A DNA stretch of 64,000 nt. Source: Bombella dulcis. GTDB taxonomy: Bacteria; Pseudomonadota; Alphaproteobacteria; Acetobacterales; Acetobacteraceae. Each line of letters opens with the position of its first letter. Position 1 is the first letter of the stretch. Position numbers and translations under genes: made by a program. Where the stretch lies: NCBI RefSeq assembly GCF_026385505.1, contig NZ_JANIDV010000006.1, positions 1-64,000 of the forward strand, read 5' to 3'. Of the stretch, positions 41,764 through 50,139 are shown in pieces. The notes below the pieces were generated by a model that did no database searches, was not told the DNA's origin, and worked only from the letters and a program-made list of their open reading frames with translations.

Positions 41764-44148
41764 TCAGAATCCGGCGGTCAGGCTGGCAAGGGCAGCGAAA
41801 GGGGCACCGATATAATAGCCTGGGGCGGATCCGCTGACCCGGCTCCCATGAAGGCCCGTGGTGTCATGGGCGTTCAGTGTGGTGGAATTGATGCCGGACA
41901 GGTAACGCTGGTTGCTGATGTTGCTCAGGTTCAGCCGTAACGTGGGCTGATGCAGGAAGCCGACAGTGCTGAAGCGGTAACCAAGGGTCAGGTCAGCCGT
42001 CATGATGGAAGGGATACGCTCGTCATTCATGAAGGTGGAATATTGATGGCTCATGTAATGCATGGTGATCATGCTGAAGAAGTGCCCGTCATCATAGCGC
42101 AGTCCTGCCCCGGCCTGAAAATGGGGGCTGCGGACGGCTGTCTTGCCTGCTGTGGGCAGGGTGTCGCTTCCGGCAGAGATGTCATTGTCGATGGTGGCAT
42201 GGAGATATTCGAAGGACGCATAGGGGCTGATATGGTGCCAGGGGCGTGTGCCCAGCTCCACATCCACACCACGGGAGGTCTGCTTCCCGGCGTTGATGGT
42301 CGTGATGATGTTGGGGTTGTTTGCTTCCCCGGTCTGTATCTGCCGGTTGCGGAAATTGTAGTTGAAGAAGGTCAGGCTTGCCGTCAGCCAGTCCCCCGTG
42401 CGGCGGTAACCGAACTCCTCGGAGACTGAATATTCGTTTTTCAGGCGGTTGGTCCCGGCCTGGCTGATGGAACCGTTGGGCACGCCATTGGCATCCACAC
42501 CGGCATAGCTGTTGTAATAGGTGGAAAGGGCCGGTGCCCGGAAATTGGTGTTCACGTTGAGGAAGAGCTGATCCTGCTTCGTGAAGTTCCAGCGCAGGCC
42601 GAAGCGGGGCAGGGGTTCCTGCCTGTTGCTGGAGATGTTGCGCTGCGGACCGGGTACATCATTGGTGCCCCAGCGGTGCAGCATGACCTCCTTGAAGCCG
42701 ATATCCATGGCCAGTCTGTCATTCATCAGGGAGATATGGTCTCCGACATAGAGGGCGTTGGTCTGGGACATGGTGTGGAAGCCCCCGGCCAGATAGGGGT
42801 TGCCATCCGGCATGAGGATGCGGCTGCGCTTCTTGTCCGCCCAGATGTTGGTGGCAGAACCATCATTGCCGACCAGCGTGAAGGGCTGTGGCTCATTGTC
42901 ATCTACATAGTCGTACCAGTAGCCCATGACGAAGTCATTCCATCTGTAATGGGCATGGAAGGCCATGTTCACGCCGGACCGGTAGCTGCGCTGGGTGTAA
43001 TCGGCCCGGACAGTCTGGCTGTCTCCCACGGGCAGGGAGGAAACGGGCTGGGTGCCGTAATAATTCCCCGTGCTGGAGAGTGTAGAGCCATAGGGGAAGT
43101 TGCCGTAGGCTTTCTGGGCATAGGGGGTGATGTCGAAGGAGAAACGCTGACTGAAGCGTAAATGCACCGGCGCACCGACATAGAGCGTTTCTTCCGGGTC
43201 ACGGGAGAGCCGCCAGTAATTCGTGCTATTTTCAGGGTCAAAATGCCGGGTCAGCCAGCCGCTGCGGATGCCGTCAGTTTTCCAGTCTTCAAGGGAGGAG
43301 AAGGGGTAATAGCTGGTATTGGCCCTGTTCCATGACCCCAGAATGCCGGCATGGCTTCCCTGCCCCCATTCCTTGAGAAGCCGGAAATCAATGTGCTGGC
43401 GTGTGTCATATCCGCCGCTCCGCCAGTTGTCCGCATGGGTGTTGGAGTAGGAGACGAACCCCCTCACGCCACTATGGCCGATTTCACCCGTTTCCAGCCG
43501 GATGAAACCCCGTCTGGTATTGAAGGAACCATAGGAGAAGGAGGCCAGGCCGCCGGGCCTGAGGGACGGGTCGAGAAAGGAGAGTTTCATCAGCCCGCCT
43601 GCGGCATTGAGGACCGGGTTGTCCAGATCGGCTGATCCCTGCTGGAGGCCGACCTTGCTGTAATTCTCCGTATCGGCGAACTGGTTGGGATACCCGCCAT
43701 AGGAGGCAGCATCGTTAAGGGGCATCCCTTCCAGCACATAGCCCAGCGCATCGCCACTCAGGCCACGCACGCTGATGTTGGTGTTGGGTGAAATGCCGAA
43801 CGGGTCGGATGTCGTGACGTTGGCACCCGGCAGGATGGACACGAGCTGGAAGGCCGAGGCCGTGGGGGCCTGTATGTCCATGTAGCTGCGCCCCACCTCG
43901 CTGATGGACTGCGTGCCATGCTGGGGACGGATCAGCCCGCCACCACGCTGGACGACCTCTGGCGTGGCGCGAGTGGTGAGGTATTCCACCTTTCTGGCCT
44001 GCACGGCATGAGGTGCCTGATGCCTGGGGGGATGATGGGGTGTGGCGGGCTTGTGAGCCTGTTTCTCGGAGGCTGCCAGTGCCCAGCCGGGGCTGCACAG
44101 AAGCAGGAAGAGGGGGGCCGTTTTTCGGCTGGAGAAAAATGAGCGCAT
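41764..44148 (-). CDS. TonB-dependent outer-membrane receptor, probable thiamine receptor
   Basis: A 794-residue receptor with a Sec signal peptide (about residues 1-26), a His/Pro-rich N-terminal spacer, a plug domain (LVSILPGANVTTSDPFG, ISVRGLSGDALGYVLEGMPLND) and a 22-strand-type barrel ending in ALASLTAGF, the terminal aromatic needed for barrel insertion. It is the first gene after the TPP riboswitch and is followed 2 bases later by the kinase. The substrate is therefore likely thiamine or a phosphorylated or bound form too large or too dilute for porins. Homology alone would suggest only a generic siderophore-like receptor; the riboswitch is what narrows it. Confidence 0.93.
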   Translation of the reverse strand: MRSFFSSRKTAPLFLLLCSPGWALAASEKQAHKPATPHHPPRHQAPHAVQARKVEYLTTRATPEVVQRGGGLIRPQHGTQSISEVGRSYMDIQAPTASAFQLVSILPGANVTTSDPFGISPNTNISVRGLSGDALGYVLEGMPLNDAASYGGYPNQFADTENYSKVGLQQGSADLDNPVLNAAGGLMKLSFLDPSLRPGGLASFSYGSFNTRRGFIRLETGEIGHSGVRGFVSYSNTHADNWRSGGYDTRQHIDFRLLKEWGQGSHAGILGSWNRANTSYYPFSSLEDWKTDGIRSGWLTRHFDPENSTNYWRLSRDPEETLYVGAPVHLRFSQRFSFDITPYAQKAYGNFPYGSTLSSTGNYYGTQPVSSLPVGDSQTVRADYTQRSYRSGVNMAFHAHYRWNDFVMGYWYDYVDDNEPQPFTLVGNDGSATNIWADKKRSRILMPDGNPYLAGGFHTMSQTNALYVGDHISLMNDRLAMDIGFKEVMLHRWGTNDVPGPQRNISSNRQEPLPRFGLRWNFTKQDQLFLNVNTNFRAPALSTYYNSYAGVDANGVPNGSISQAGTNRLKNEYSVSEEFGYRRTGDWLTASLTFFNYNFRNRQIQTGEANNPNIITTINAGKQTSRGVDVELGTRPWHHISPYASFEYLHATIDNDISAGSDTLPTAGKTAVRSPHFQAGAGLRYDDGHFFSMITMHYMSHQYSTFMNDERIPSIMTADLTLGYRFSTVGFLHQPTLRLNLSNISNQRYLSGINSTTLNAHDTTGLHGSRVSGSAPGYYIGAPFAALASLTAGF

Positions 44149-44204
44149 GGAATCTTCGCCTTCGGGACACGATGGTGAAGGTTCGCTGTGCAGGCGTCAG
44201 TTCA

Positions 44205-44232
44205 GGGGGAATAACGGACAGACGTCCGCCCC
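44205..44232 (-). promoter_or_regulatory. Hairpin between TPP aptamer and receptor gene, possible expression platform
   Basis: CGGAC (44215-44219) and GTCCG (44224-44228) form a tight 4-base-loop hairpin that can extend by GGGG/CCCC pairing (44206-44209 with 44229-44232). It lies 13 bases downstream of the aptamer on the minus strand. No U-run follows, so control by refolding or Rho access is as likely as intrinsic termination. Confidence 0.4.
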
Positions 44233-44245
44233 GTGATGTTTTCCT

Positions 44246-44336
44246 GTCCCTTCGCCGGTACGAACCGGATCAGGTTCAAAGGGTTGAATGGTCTTACCCA
44301 GTCTCTCAGCCCTCCATGATGAAGGCACCCCTCGGA
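44246..44336 (-). promoter_or_regulatory. TPP (thiamine pyrophosphate) riboswitch, THI element
   Basis: Read on the minus strand, the conserved core is present in order: GGGGTGCC (P1/P2 start), GGGCTGAGAGACTGGG, GACC, then CCCTTTGAACCTGATCCGG (the highly conserved CTGA bulge), TACCGGCGAAGGGA. This is an unmistakable THI box. It lies about 100 bases upstream of the TonB receptor gene and controls the receptor-kinase-PnuT operon. High TPP should lower expression, as in other proteobacterial THI elements. Confidence 0.97.
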
Positions 44337-44375
44337 ACAGGCTTCTCGTTAGCAGATGGAACGGTACCTGTCCAT

Positions 44376-44397
44376 TTTCTTTCACGTTTCTTTCACG
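44376..44397. repeat. 11-bp perfect tandem repeat upstream of the riboswitch
   Basis: TTTCTTTCACG is repeated directly at 44376-44386 and 44387-44397, 40 bases before the TPP aptamer on the minus strand, in the probable promoter region of the thiamine operon. The 11-base period is one helical turn. Confidence 0.7.
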
Positions 44398-44503
44398 CGG
44401 GTCCGGAGGATTGGCTGGAGGGCAGGGATTCTCTTGTAAAAAACCCTCATTCTGCCAATATTAAATGCGAATACCTGTGCTGATTTCTTTACATGGAGGT
44501 TAC

Positions 44504-45178
44504 ATGCCCATTATTGCGCCGAGCCTGCTTGCCGCCGATTTTTCCAGTCTGCGTCATGAGATGGGCAGTGTGGCAGAGGCACCGTGGCTGCATCTTGATG
44601 TCATGGATGGGCATTTTGTTCCGAACATCTCTTTCGGCATGCCCGTCATCAAGGCGTTGCGGCCCCATAGCAGGGCACGGTTTGACGCCCACCTGATGAT
44701 CGAACCGGCAGACCCCTATCTGGCCGCCATGGCAGAAGCGGGGGTGGATCATATCACCGTGCATGTGGAGGGGAATGCCCATCTGCACCGTACCCTTCAG
44801 AGCATCCATGCGCTGGGCTGCAAGGCGGGCGTGGCCATCTGCCCTGCCACCCCGCCGGAGGCCCTGTCCGAGGTCATGGATATGGTCGACATCATTCTGG
44901 TCATGACGGTCAATCCCGGTTTCGGGGGGCAGAAGTTCCTTCATGGCCAGCTGGCCAAGATACGCACCCTTGCCGGGATGATCCGCCAGACCGGGCGTGA
45001 CATCGTGCTGGGTGTTGATGGTGGCATTGATGAAAAGACCACACCACTGGTGACGGAGGCCGGAGCGACCATGCTGGTGGCGGGTTCGGCCATTTTCGGC
45101 AAGGATGACCGCCGTGCGGCGATTGAAGGAATGCGGGCTGCGGCCCGTCCCGCCCTTCTGTCAGCTGCAGGGGAATGA
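44504..45178 (+). CDS. rpe: Ribulose-phosphate 3-epimerase
   Basis: A 224-residue TIM-barrel enzyme of the pentose phosphate pathway that interconverts D-ribulose 5-phosphate and D-xylulose 5-phosphate. Signature elements are IAPSLLAADFSSL at the N-terminus, WLHLDVMDGHFVPNISFG with metal-binding His and Asp, FDAHLMIEP, VMTVNPGFGGQKF and the second catalytic Asp in VLGVDGGIDEKT. The ATG at 44504 has GGAGG nearby; an upstream in-frame ATG at 44465 lacks one. It is followed 3 bases later by the heparinase-family gene. In acetic acid bacteria the pentose phosphate pathway is the main route for sugar use, so rpe is core metabolism. Confidence 0.96.
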   Translation: MPIIAPSLLAADFSSLRHEMGSVAEAPWLHLDVMDGHFVPNISFGMPVIKALRPHSRARFDAHLMIEPADPYLAAMAEAGVDHITVHVEGNAHLHRTLQSIHALGCKAGVAICPATPPEALSEVMDMVDIILVMTVNPGFGGQKFLHGQLAKIRTLAGMIRQTGRDIVLGVDGGIDEKTTPLVTEAGATMLVAGSAIFGKDDRRAAIEGMRAAARPALLSAAGE

Positions 45179-45181
45179 TGC

Positions 45182-46822
45182 TTGTTTAGCTCATGCAGGC
45201 GTTATTTCAGGCTGATGCTTGTCTCCCTGCCCCGGCGGCAGCATGGGGAGGCAAGCCCTGTCTGTCTGTATCAGGACAGGGAGGAGGGTGACGTGGATCA
45301 GGGCGCGCTGCTGATTGGCGGCGTGTTCCGGTTTGCCCAGAAGACCTACAGCCTGCCCCTGCGTGGTGTCTGGCAGAGCAATGACTGGCCGGAGGAAGTG
45401 CGTCGCTGGTTCTATGGGTTTGACTGGCTGAAAGACCTCCGGACATTCGGTACGAATGGTGCCCGTCTTCTGGCCCGGTCCATGGTGGCATCATGGGCGG
45501 ACCGTCCGCCGACTGATCCTGTCGCCCGGGAAAGTGGCGTGATGGGGCGGCGGTTGTCCAACTGGCTGGGGCATTATGAATTCTGTCTCTCTACGGCCAC
45601 TGAGGGAGCGCAGCAGCTCGTTCTGGATGCGGCAGTGCGGGAGGCCCGCCGCCTCTCGGCCATGCTGCCCCTGCCCCCCATAGGCTGGGAAGGGCTGGCC
45701 GTGCTGCGGGGGCTGCTGGCCGTCTATATGGCCGTGCCGCATTATGATGGCTTCTTCAAGCGGTTCGAGCAGCAGCTTCCACTGGAGCTGGAGCGGCTGC
45801 TGGGTGAAGATGGTATTGTGGCCGAACGCAGCCCGGAGGCACAGTATCGCTGCGTACAGCAGCTGACGGCCATTCAGGGCATGTTCACGACCCTGCAGTG
45901 GATGCCACCGGACTGTGTTCCTGTCATGCTGGGGCGGGCCTGTGCCGTGCTGCGGGCATTCTGTCATGGGGATGGGGGGCTGGCCCTGTTCAATGGTTCA
46001 CAGGAGCGGGGAGAAAAAGACGTTCTGGAGCTTCTGGAGCAGGCGGAGCGGTACAAGGTCGTGGCCTCCAGTCTTGGCAGGGGGGGCTTTGCCCGCCTGA
46101 CGGCAGGGCGTGCCCTGCTGCTGGTGGATGCGGCGGCTCCGGCCCCGCATGGGATGGACCGGACAGCCCATGCCGGAACGATGTCCTTTGAATTTTCCCA
46201 TTACCGGCAGCGTCTGTTCGTCAACTGTGGAGCGGCGGAAGGCGGGGCATGGCAGCGTGCCCTGCGTCATTCGGCAGCGCATACGGTGCTGGTCGTGGAT
46301 GGGGATTCATCTGCCGATTTCGGAGAGGATGGTCATGTGACCCGCCGCCCGTCGCAGGTATGGTGCAGGCAGGGGCGGCAGGGATACGTACAGGAACTCC
46401 ACCTGTCCCATAATGGCTATTACCCGTCTTATGGGGCCATCTGGTACCGGTCACTTTATCTGGAGCCTTCTGGTGAAGAGCTGCGGGGCTGTGATGTCGT
46501 GGAGGGAGAGAGTGATGTTCCCTTCACGCTGCGTTTTCATGTCCATCCCGACGTGCGGGTGGAGCGGGAGGATGAAGAGATTCTCCTTCATGCACCGTCA
46601 GAGATATGGCGTTTCCGCCAGGTGGGAGGTGTCATCGCTCTAGAAGATGATTTCTACATGGGGCGGGGTGCCCCTGAACAGACCTCCCAGATCATCGTCA
46701 GGGCACTTCCCGGCCGTAATCTGGCCGTGGCAGAGGATGAAGCCGATTCAGAAAACAGGACCATGAAACCCCCCAGACGCCAGCAGCGGGTGGAATGGGT
46801 TCTGGAGCATGTGCCCCTGTAA
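45182..46822 (+). CDS. Heparinase II/III family protein
   Basis: A 546-residue protein with an (alpha/alpha)-toroid N-terminal half and a C-terminal beta-sandwich. Family segments include YSLPLRGVWQSNDWPEEVRRWFYGFDWLKDL, the ERSPEAQYRCVQQL helix and AHAGTMSFEFSHYRQRLFVNCG, where the His/Tyr positions of the heparinase II fold occur. In alphaproteobacteria such genes often sit beside rpe or purH and are not secreted heparin lyases; the true substrate is unknown, perhaps an envelope polysaccharide. No signal peptide is visible. The start is uncertain: TTG at 45182 or ATG at 45215. It converges with the nuclease cassette, its stop six bases from the next stop. Confidence 0.85.
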   Translation: MFSSCRRYFRLMLVSLPRRQHGEASPVCLYQDREEGDVDQGALLIGGVFRFAQKTYSLPLRGVWQSNDWPEEVRRWFYGFDWLKDLRTFGTNGARLLARSMVASWADRPPTDPVARESGVMGRRLSNWLGHYEFCLSTATEGAQQLVLDAAVREARRLSAMLPLPPIGWEGLAVLRGLLAVYMAVPHYDGFFKRFEQQLPLELERLLGEDGIVAERSPEAQYRCVQQLTAIQGMFTTLQWMPPDCVPVMLGRACAVLRAFCHGDGGLALFNGSQERGEKDVLELLEQAERYKVVASSLGRGGFARLTAGRALLLVDAAAPAPHGMDRTAHAGTMSFEFSHYRQRLFVNCGAAEGGAWQRALRHSAAHTVLVVDGDSSADFGEDGHVTRRPSQVWCRQGRQGYVQELHLSHNGYYPSYGAIWYRSLYLEPSGEELRGCDVVEGESDVPFTLRFHVHPDVRVEREDEEILLHAPSEIWRFRQVGGVIALEDDFYMGRGAPEQTSQIIVRALPGRNLAVAEDEADSENRTMKPPRRQQRVEWVLEHVPL

Positions 46823-46828
46823 GGGGGA

Positions 46829-48049
46829 TTATTGGGATGTGTTTTTGCGGGAGATGGTCTGCTGATGGGGGGCATACTCGTACAGGTGGAGTGTGCCTTT
46901 CTGTATGAGATCGGCAGCCTGACTGACAAGCTCAACAGGCAGCAGGAACCATTCCTTCGGGTAGATCAGCTTTCCCATACGGTCACGGACATGCAGTATC
47001 GCCCGTGAGGGGGCGAAAAAGCGGTGCAGGCAGTCTTCCACCTTGCGGTAGGAGAGATTGACCAGCGTATGGGTGGCCACGATCTCCACGGGAGCCATGA
47101 GAAAGGTAGGGTCATTGCGGGCGTCGGCGACCCGGCGGCGCACATCGCCACTTGTGACGCCGATTTTATGAAGCCTCCTCCGCAGGTTACGGATGGCCGG
47201 AACCTCGGAGAGGGAACGGGCGACGTAAATGGTACCGGTGGCATTGGTGACGGTCTCGCTACCGGCAAGCGGTCCAAGGCCGATGCGGGAGATGAAGCGC
47301 GCCGTTTTATCTTCCGTCAGGGATTTGCGGAAGGACGACATGAGTGGATCGCTTTCCGTCCCATTGGAGAAAACGATGCGGAGCCGATGTTCCCGGTCGC
47401 CGTGGCGGTAGGTTTTCTCGTATTTCTCGGCGACATAGGCAATCAGACCATTGCGGATGAAGAAATCACCTTCTGCCGGTTCAAGAATCTGATTTTTCCG
47501 CACACGTTTTGCCTTGCGGATGCCGCTGGATATCTCCTGCTGTACGGCCTCGAACAGGGCCGCATAATCCTGAAAATTGGCACAAGGTGTGATGTTGGCC
47601 TGATGCTCCGGCACGGCCCGTTCTGCTGCGGGGCTGGAATGGCGGAGGCTGAAGATGCTGGTATCCATCTCCAGATCATCGTCATCACTGAAAATATCTT
47701 CCAGCGATTGGGGCGCATTCATAAACGCCTGATCATTCCGCCAGTCTGGCAGGGAAGATGATGGCCGGGTGGACCGGGCAAGCAGTCCCAGCCTGTCAGC
47801 CTCTTTCATGGCCGGGGAGGGAGCTGGAGCCGCACGGTACCATGCCGCAGCGAGGCACATTTCATCATGATCCTCAGCCTGGGCATCTGGCAGTCTGTCA
47901 TGGTCTTCGTAAAAACGGCTTACCTGCTCCAAGAGGTCCAGCCCTGTCCTGCGGGTGCTCTGCCCGTGCTGCATGGATGAGGCACTATCCGGAAGCAGGC
48001 CGAGTTCATCATCTTCAGCGAAAATATCATCCAGCGTGAGACGTTTCAT
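46829..48049 (-). CDS. GIY-YIG (T5orf172-type) nuclease of a methyltransferase-helicase cassette
   Basis: A 406-residue protein. The C-terminal half is a GIY-YIG domain of the T5orf172/MUG113 type: GTIYVARSLSEVP, LHKIGVTSGDVRRRVADA, and KVEDCLHRFF hold the Tyr, KIG, Arg and Glu positions, so it is probably active. The middle (about 140-250; EGDFFIRNGLIAYVAEKYEK, LRIVFSNGTESDPL) is the extension found in longer members. The N-terminus has two acidic motifs, LDDIFAEDDEL and LEDIFSDDDDL, and a FYEDHDRLPDA segment also found in the helicase. The ATG at 48049 lies 4 bases after the helicase stop. Predicted role: DNA cleavage in the cassette. Confidence 0.85.
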   Translation of the reverse strand: MKRLTLDDIFAEDDELGLLPDSASSMQHGQSTRRTGLDLLEQVSRFYEDHDRLPDAQAEDHDEMCLAAAWYRAAPAPSPAMKEADRLGLLARSTRPSSSLPDWRNDQAFMNAPQSLEDIFSDDDDLEMDTSIFSLRHSSPAAERAVPEHQANITPCANFQDYAALFEAVQQEISSGIRKAKRVRKNQILEPAEGDFFIRNGLIAYVAEKYEKTYRHGDREHRLRIVFSNGTESDPLMSSFRKSLTEDKTARFISRIGLGPLAGSETVTNATGTIYVARSLSEVPAIRNLRRRLHKIGVTSGDVRRRVADARNDPTFLMAPVEIVATHTLVNLSYRKVEDCLHRFFAPSRAILHVRDRMGKLIYPKEWFLLPVELVSQAADLIQKGTLHLYEYAPHQQTISRKNTSQ

Positions 48050-48053
48050 CGGG

Positions 48054-50135
48054 TCAGTCCTGTTGCTGCTGGCGGCGTGCCTTGGCCCTGGCGAGGTGGA
48101 GACGGGCAAGAGCCAGCCGCTGCTCCAGCTCATCGGGTGAGTGGGCATCGGGCAGGCGGCCCTCCTGCTCACGGAAGGCCTTGATGCGGGGCCAGAGGGC
48201 AATGGCCTCATCATCCGTCATGCCGTAACGCTGGGCGGCAAAGGCGGTCTTGATCTGCGCCAGCAGGGGCGCATCCATATCCCGGGAGATGACTTTAAAT
48301 CGCTCCTGGAAGCAGTTGACGCTGTCGATCAGCTCAATATCGAGTTCTTTCACGTTGATGAGCCGCTGGACGAGGCTGAGCAGGGTATTGGGCGCACTTG
48401 CAGGCCGTTCTTCCTTTGTGGAGGAGGCTTCTGATGTTTCAGATGAAGAAGGCCCGTTTTCATGGGGCTGTGCCGGCGAGGTATCGTCTTCTGGGAGGCT
48501 CTTCTGAGCCAGTGCAGGAAGGTTGATGCGGGCGGAAAGCTGCTGCCGGACAGATTCTGTCTCATCTTCTGTCAGGTCAGGATAACGCTGCGTGATGATG
48601 CCGGTCAGCACGGGCTGGTTGATGACTTCCGGGGCCGTGCCGGGGTTCAGGGCACGGCTGGACATGTGCTGATGGGTGGTGGCGACAAGGTCGTTCATGT
48701 CCCGTTCGCAGATGTCACGGGCACGCTGGGTTGGGGGTTCATCAAGATTGTGGATGCCAATGGTGACATGCCCCTGCGCATCCGTGCTGACAGGGGCACG
48801 GATGTCACCATCCTCCCGCCTGTAAAACTTGAAATTGGGTGCCAGAACCTGCTCCATCAGCAGGGAGCCGGAAATGGCCTTGAGCATGTCATTCACGGCA
48901 TCCTGTACGGTCTGTGTTTCCACTCCCGGCTCGGCGACCAGATTGGTGAAGACAGCCCGTGCCTTGCCTGGGGCGTCTCGTGTGGCACGGCCGATGATCT
49001 GGACGATCTCCGTGAGGGAGGAGCGGTAGCCTATGGTCAGGGCATGTTCGCACCAGACCCAGTCAAATCCTTCCTTGGCCATGCCGAGAGCGATGATGAT
49101 GTCCACCTTGGCCCGGTCGGCTTCGTCATCCCGTTTGCCATCCGGTCCGGTGATGGTTCTGGCAAGGCTGGTTTTTATGCGGTCCCGGTCGGGGCCGTCA
49201 TCCACAAGGTCAGCCAGCCTGATAAGCTGGCCATCAGGCCGGCGGATGATGTCGAAGCCGGTTTCCGGGTCTCGCCTTTCAACCGTGCCGATGAGGTCGA
49301 TGATCTGCCCGACTTCATCATATTTGTCACCAAAGGCCTCGGATGATCCACGATGCGGAATATGGATGATGGTCTTACGTGTGGGGTCCAGAACATCCTT
49401 CAGCCCGTTGATGTAGGTGCCTTTATAGAACTCGTAGGAGATGCCCAGTTTCTTGAGGAACTCATAGCCTTCCAGCTGCTCGTAATAGCTGTAGGTGATG
49501 GGGGTGAAGCGGCTTTCATCTTCCGGGCGGAGAACGGGAATGGAATCCCCCCGGAAGTAACTGCCCGTCATTGCCATGAGGTGGCAGCGGTCCCGGCTCA
49601 GCAGTTCCCGCAGGATGAAGCCGAGGCGGTTGTTATCTCCCGCTGAGACATGATGAAACTCATCCACGGCGATGAAGCAGGAATCAAAACGCTCCACATC
49701 CTTCTGTGCGATGACGGCATCATACCCGAAGCGGAAGGTGGCATGGGTGCAGACCAGCACCTGCGCCGTGTCATCTTTCAGGAAGTCCTGAAAAGCCCGT
49801 ACCTTGCGGGGGGAGCTTTCATCACTGTCGAGGCAGAGATTCCAGCGGTCTTCCACCACCCAGTCACATTCAAAGCCGGGAAGGGCGGTGCTGCTGAAGG
49901 AGCCACCAATGGAGGTCTCCGGCACGCAGATGATGGTTTTTTCCACATGCTGATGGCGCATCTTGTCCAGCGCAACGAACATGAGGGCACGGCTTTTCCC
50001 GGCGGCAGGTGGGGCTTTGAGAAGAATATGCTGGGCCTGCCGGACCTTATAGACACGCTCCTGCATGGGGCGCATCCCCTGTGCGTTGGTGCCTGCCCTG
50101 CTGTGGCCATAGGTCATGGTGAGCATGTGTGCCAT
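48054..50135 (-). CDS. DExH-box superfamily 2 helicase of the methyltransferase cassette
   Basis: A 693-residue SF2 helicase/translocase resembling restriction-enzyme motor subunits. Motif I APPAAGKS (about residue 42), motif II VDEFHH, motif III MTGSY, and motif VI QIIGRATRD are all visible, with FDWVWCEHALTIGYRS between them as motif V. After residue 480 come a linker rich in Ser, Glu and Pro and a C-terminal helical domain (IKAFREQEGRLPDA...LALARLHLARAKARRQ). It starts 4 bases after the methyltransferase stop. Predicted role: ATP-driven translocation or remodelling on unmodified DNA, coupling the methyltransferase to the nuclease. Confidence 0.88.
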   Translation of the reverse strand: MAHMLTMTYGHSRAGTNAQGMRPMQERVYKVRQAQHILLKAPPAAGKSRALMFVALDKMRHQHVEKTIICVPETSIGGSFSSTALPGFECDWVVEDRWNLCLDSDESSPRKVRAFQDFLKDDTAQVLVCTHATFRFGYDAVIAQKDVERFDSCFIAVDEFHHVSAGDNNRLGFILRELLSRDRCHLMAMTGSYFRGDSIPVLRPEDESRFTPITYSYYEQLEGYEFLKKLGISYEFYKGTYINGLKDVLDPTRKTIIHIPHRGSSEAFGDKYDEVGQIIDLIGTVERRDPETGFDIIRRPDGQLIRLADLVDDGPDRDRIKTSLARTITGPDGKRDDEADRAKVDIIIALGMAKEGFDWVWCEHALTIGYRSSLTEIVQIIGRATRDAPGKARAVFTNLVAEPGVETQTVQDAVNDMLKAISGSLLMEQVLAPNFKFYRREDGDIRAPVSTDAQGHVTIGIHNLDEPPTQRARDICERDMNDLVATTHQHMSSRALNPGTAPEVINQPVLTGIITQRYPDLTEDETESVRQQLSARINLPALAQKSLPEDDTSPAQPHENGPSSSETSEASSTKEERPASAPNTLLSLVQRLINVKELDIELIDSVNCFQERFKVISRDMDAPLLAQIKTAFAAQRYGMTDDEAIALWPRIKAFREQEGRLPDAHSPDELEQRLALARLHLARAKARRQQQQD

Positions 50136-50139
50136 CGGG

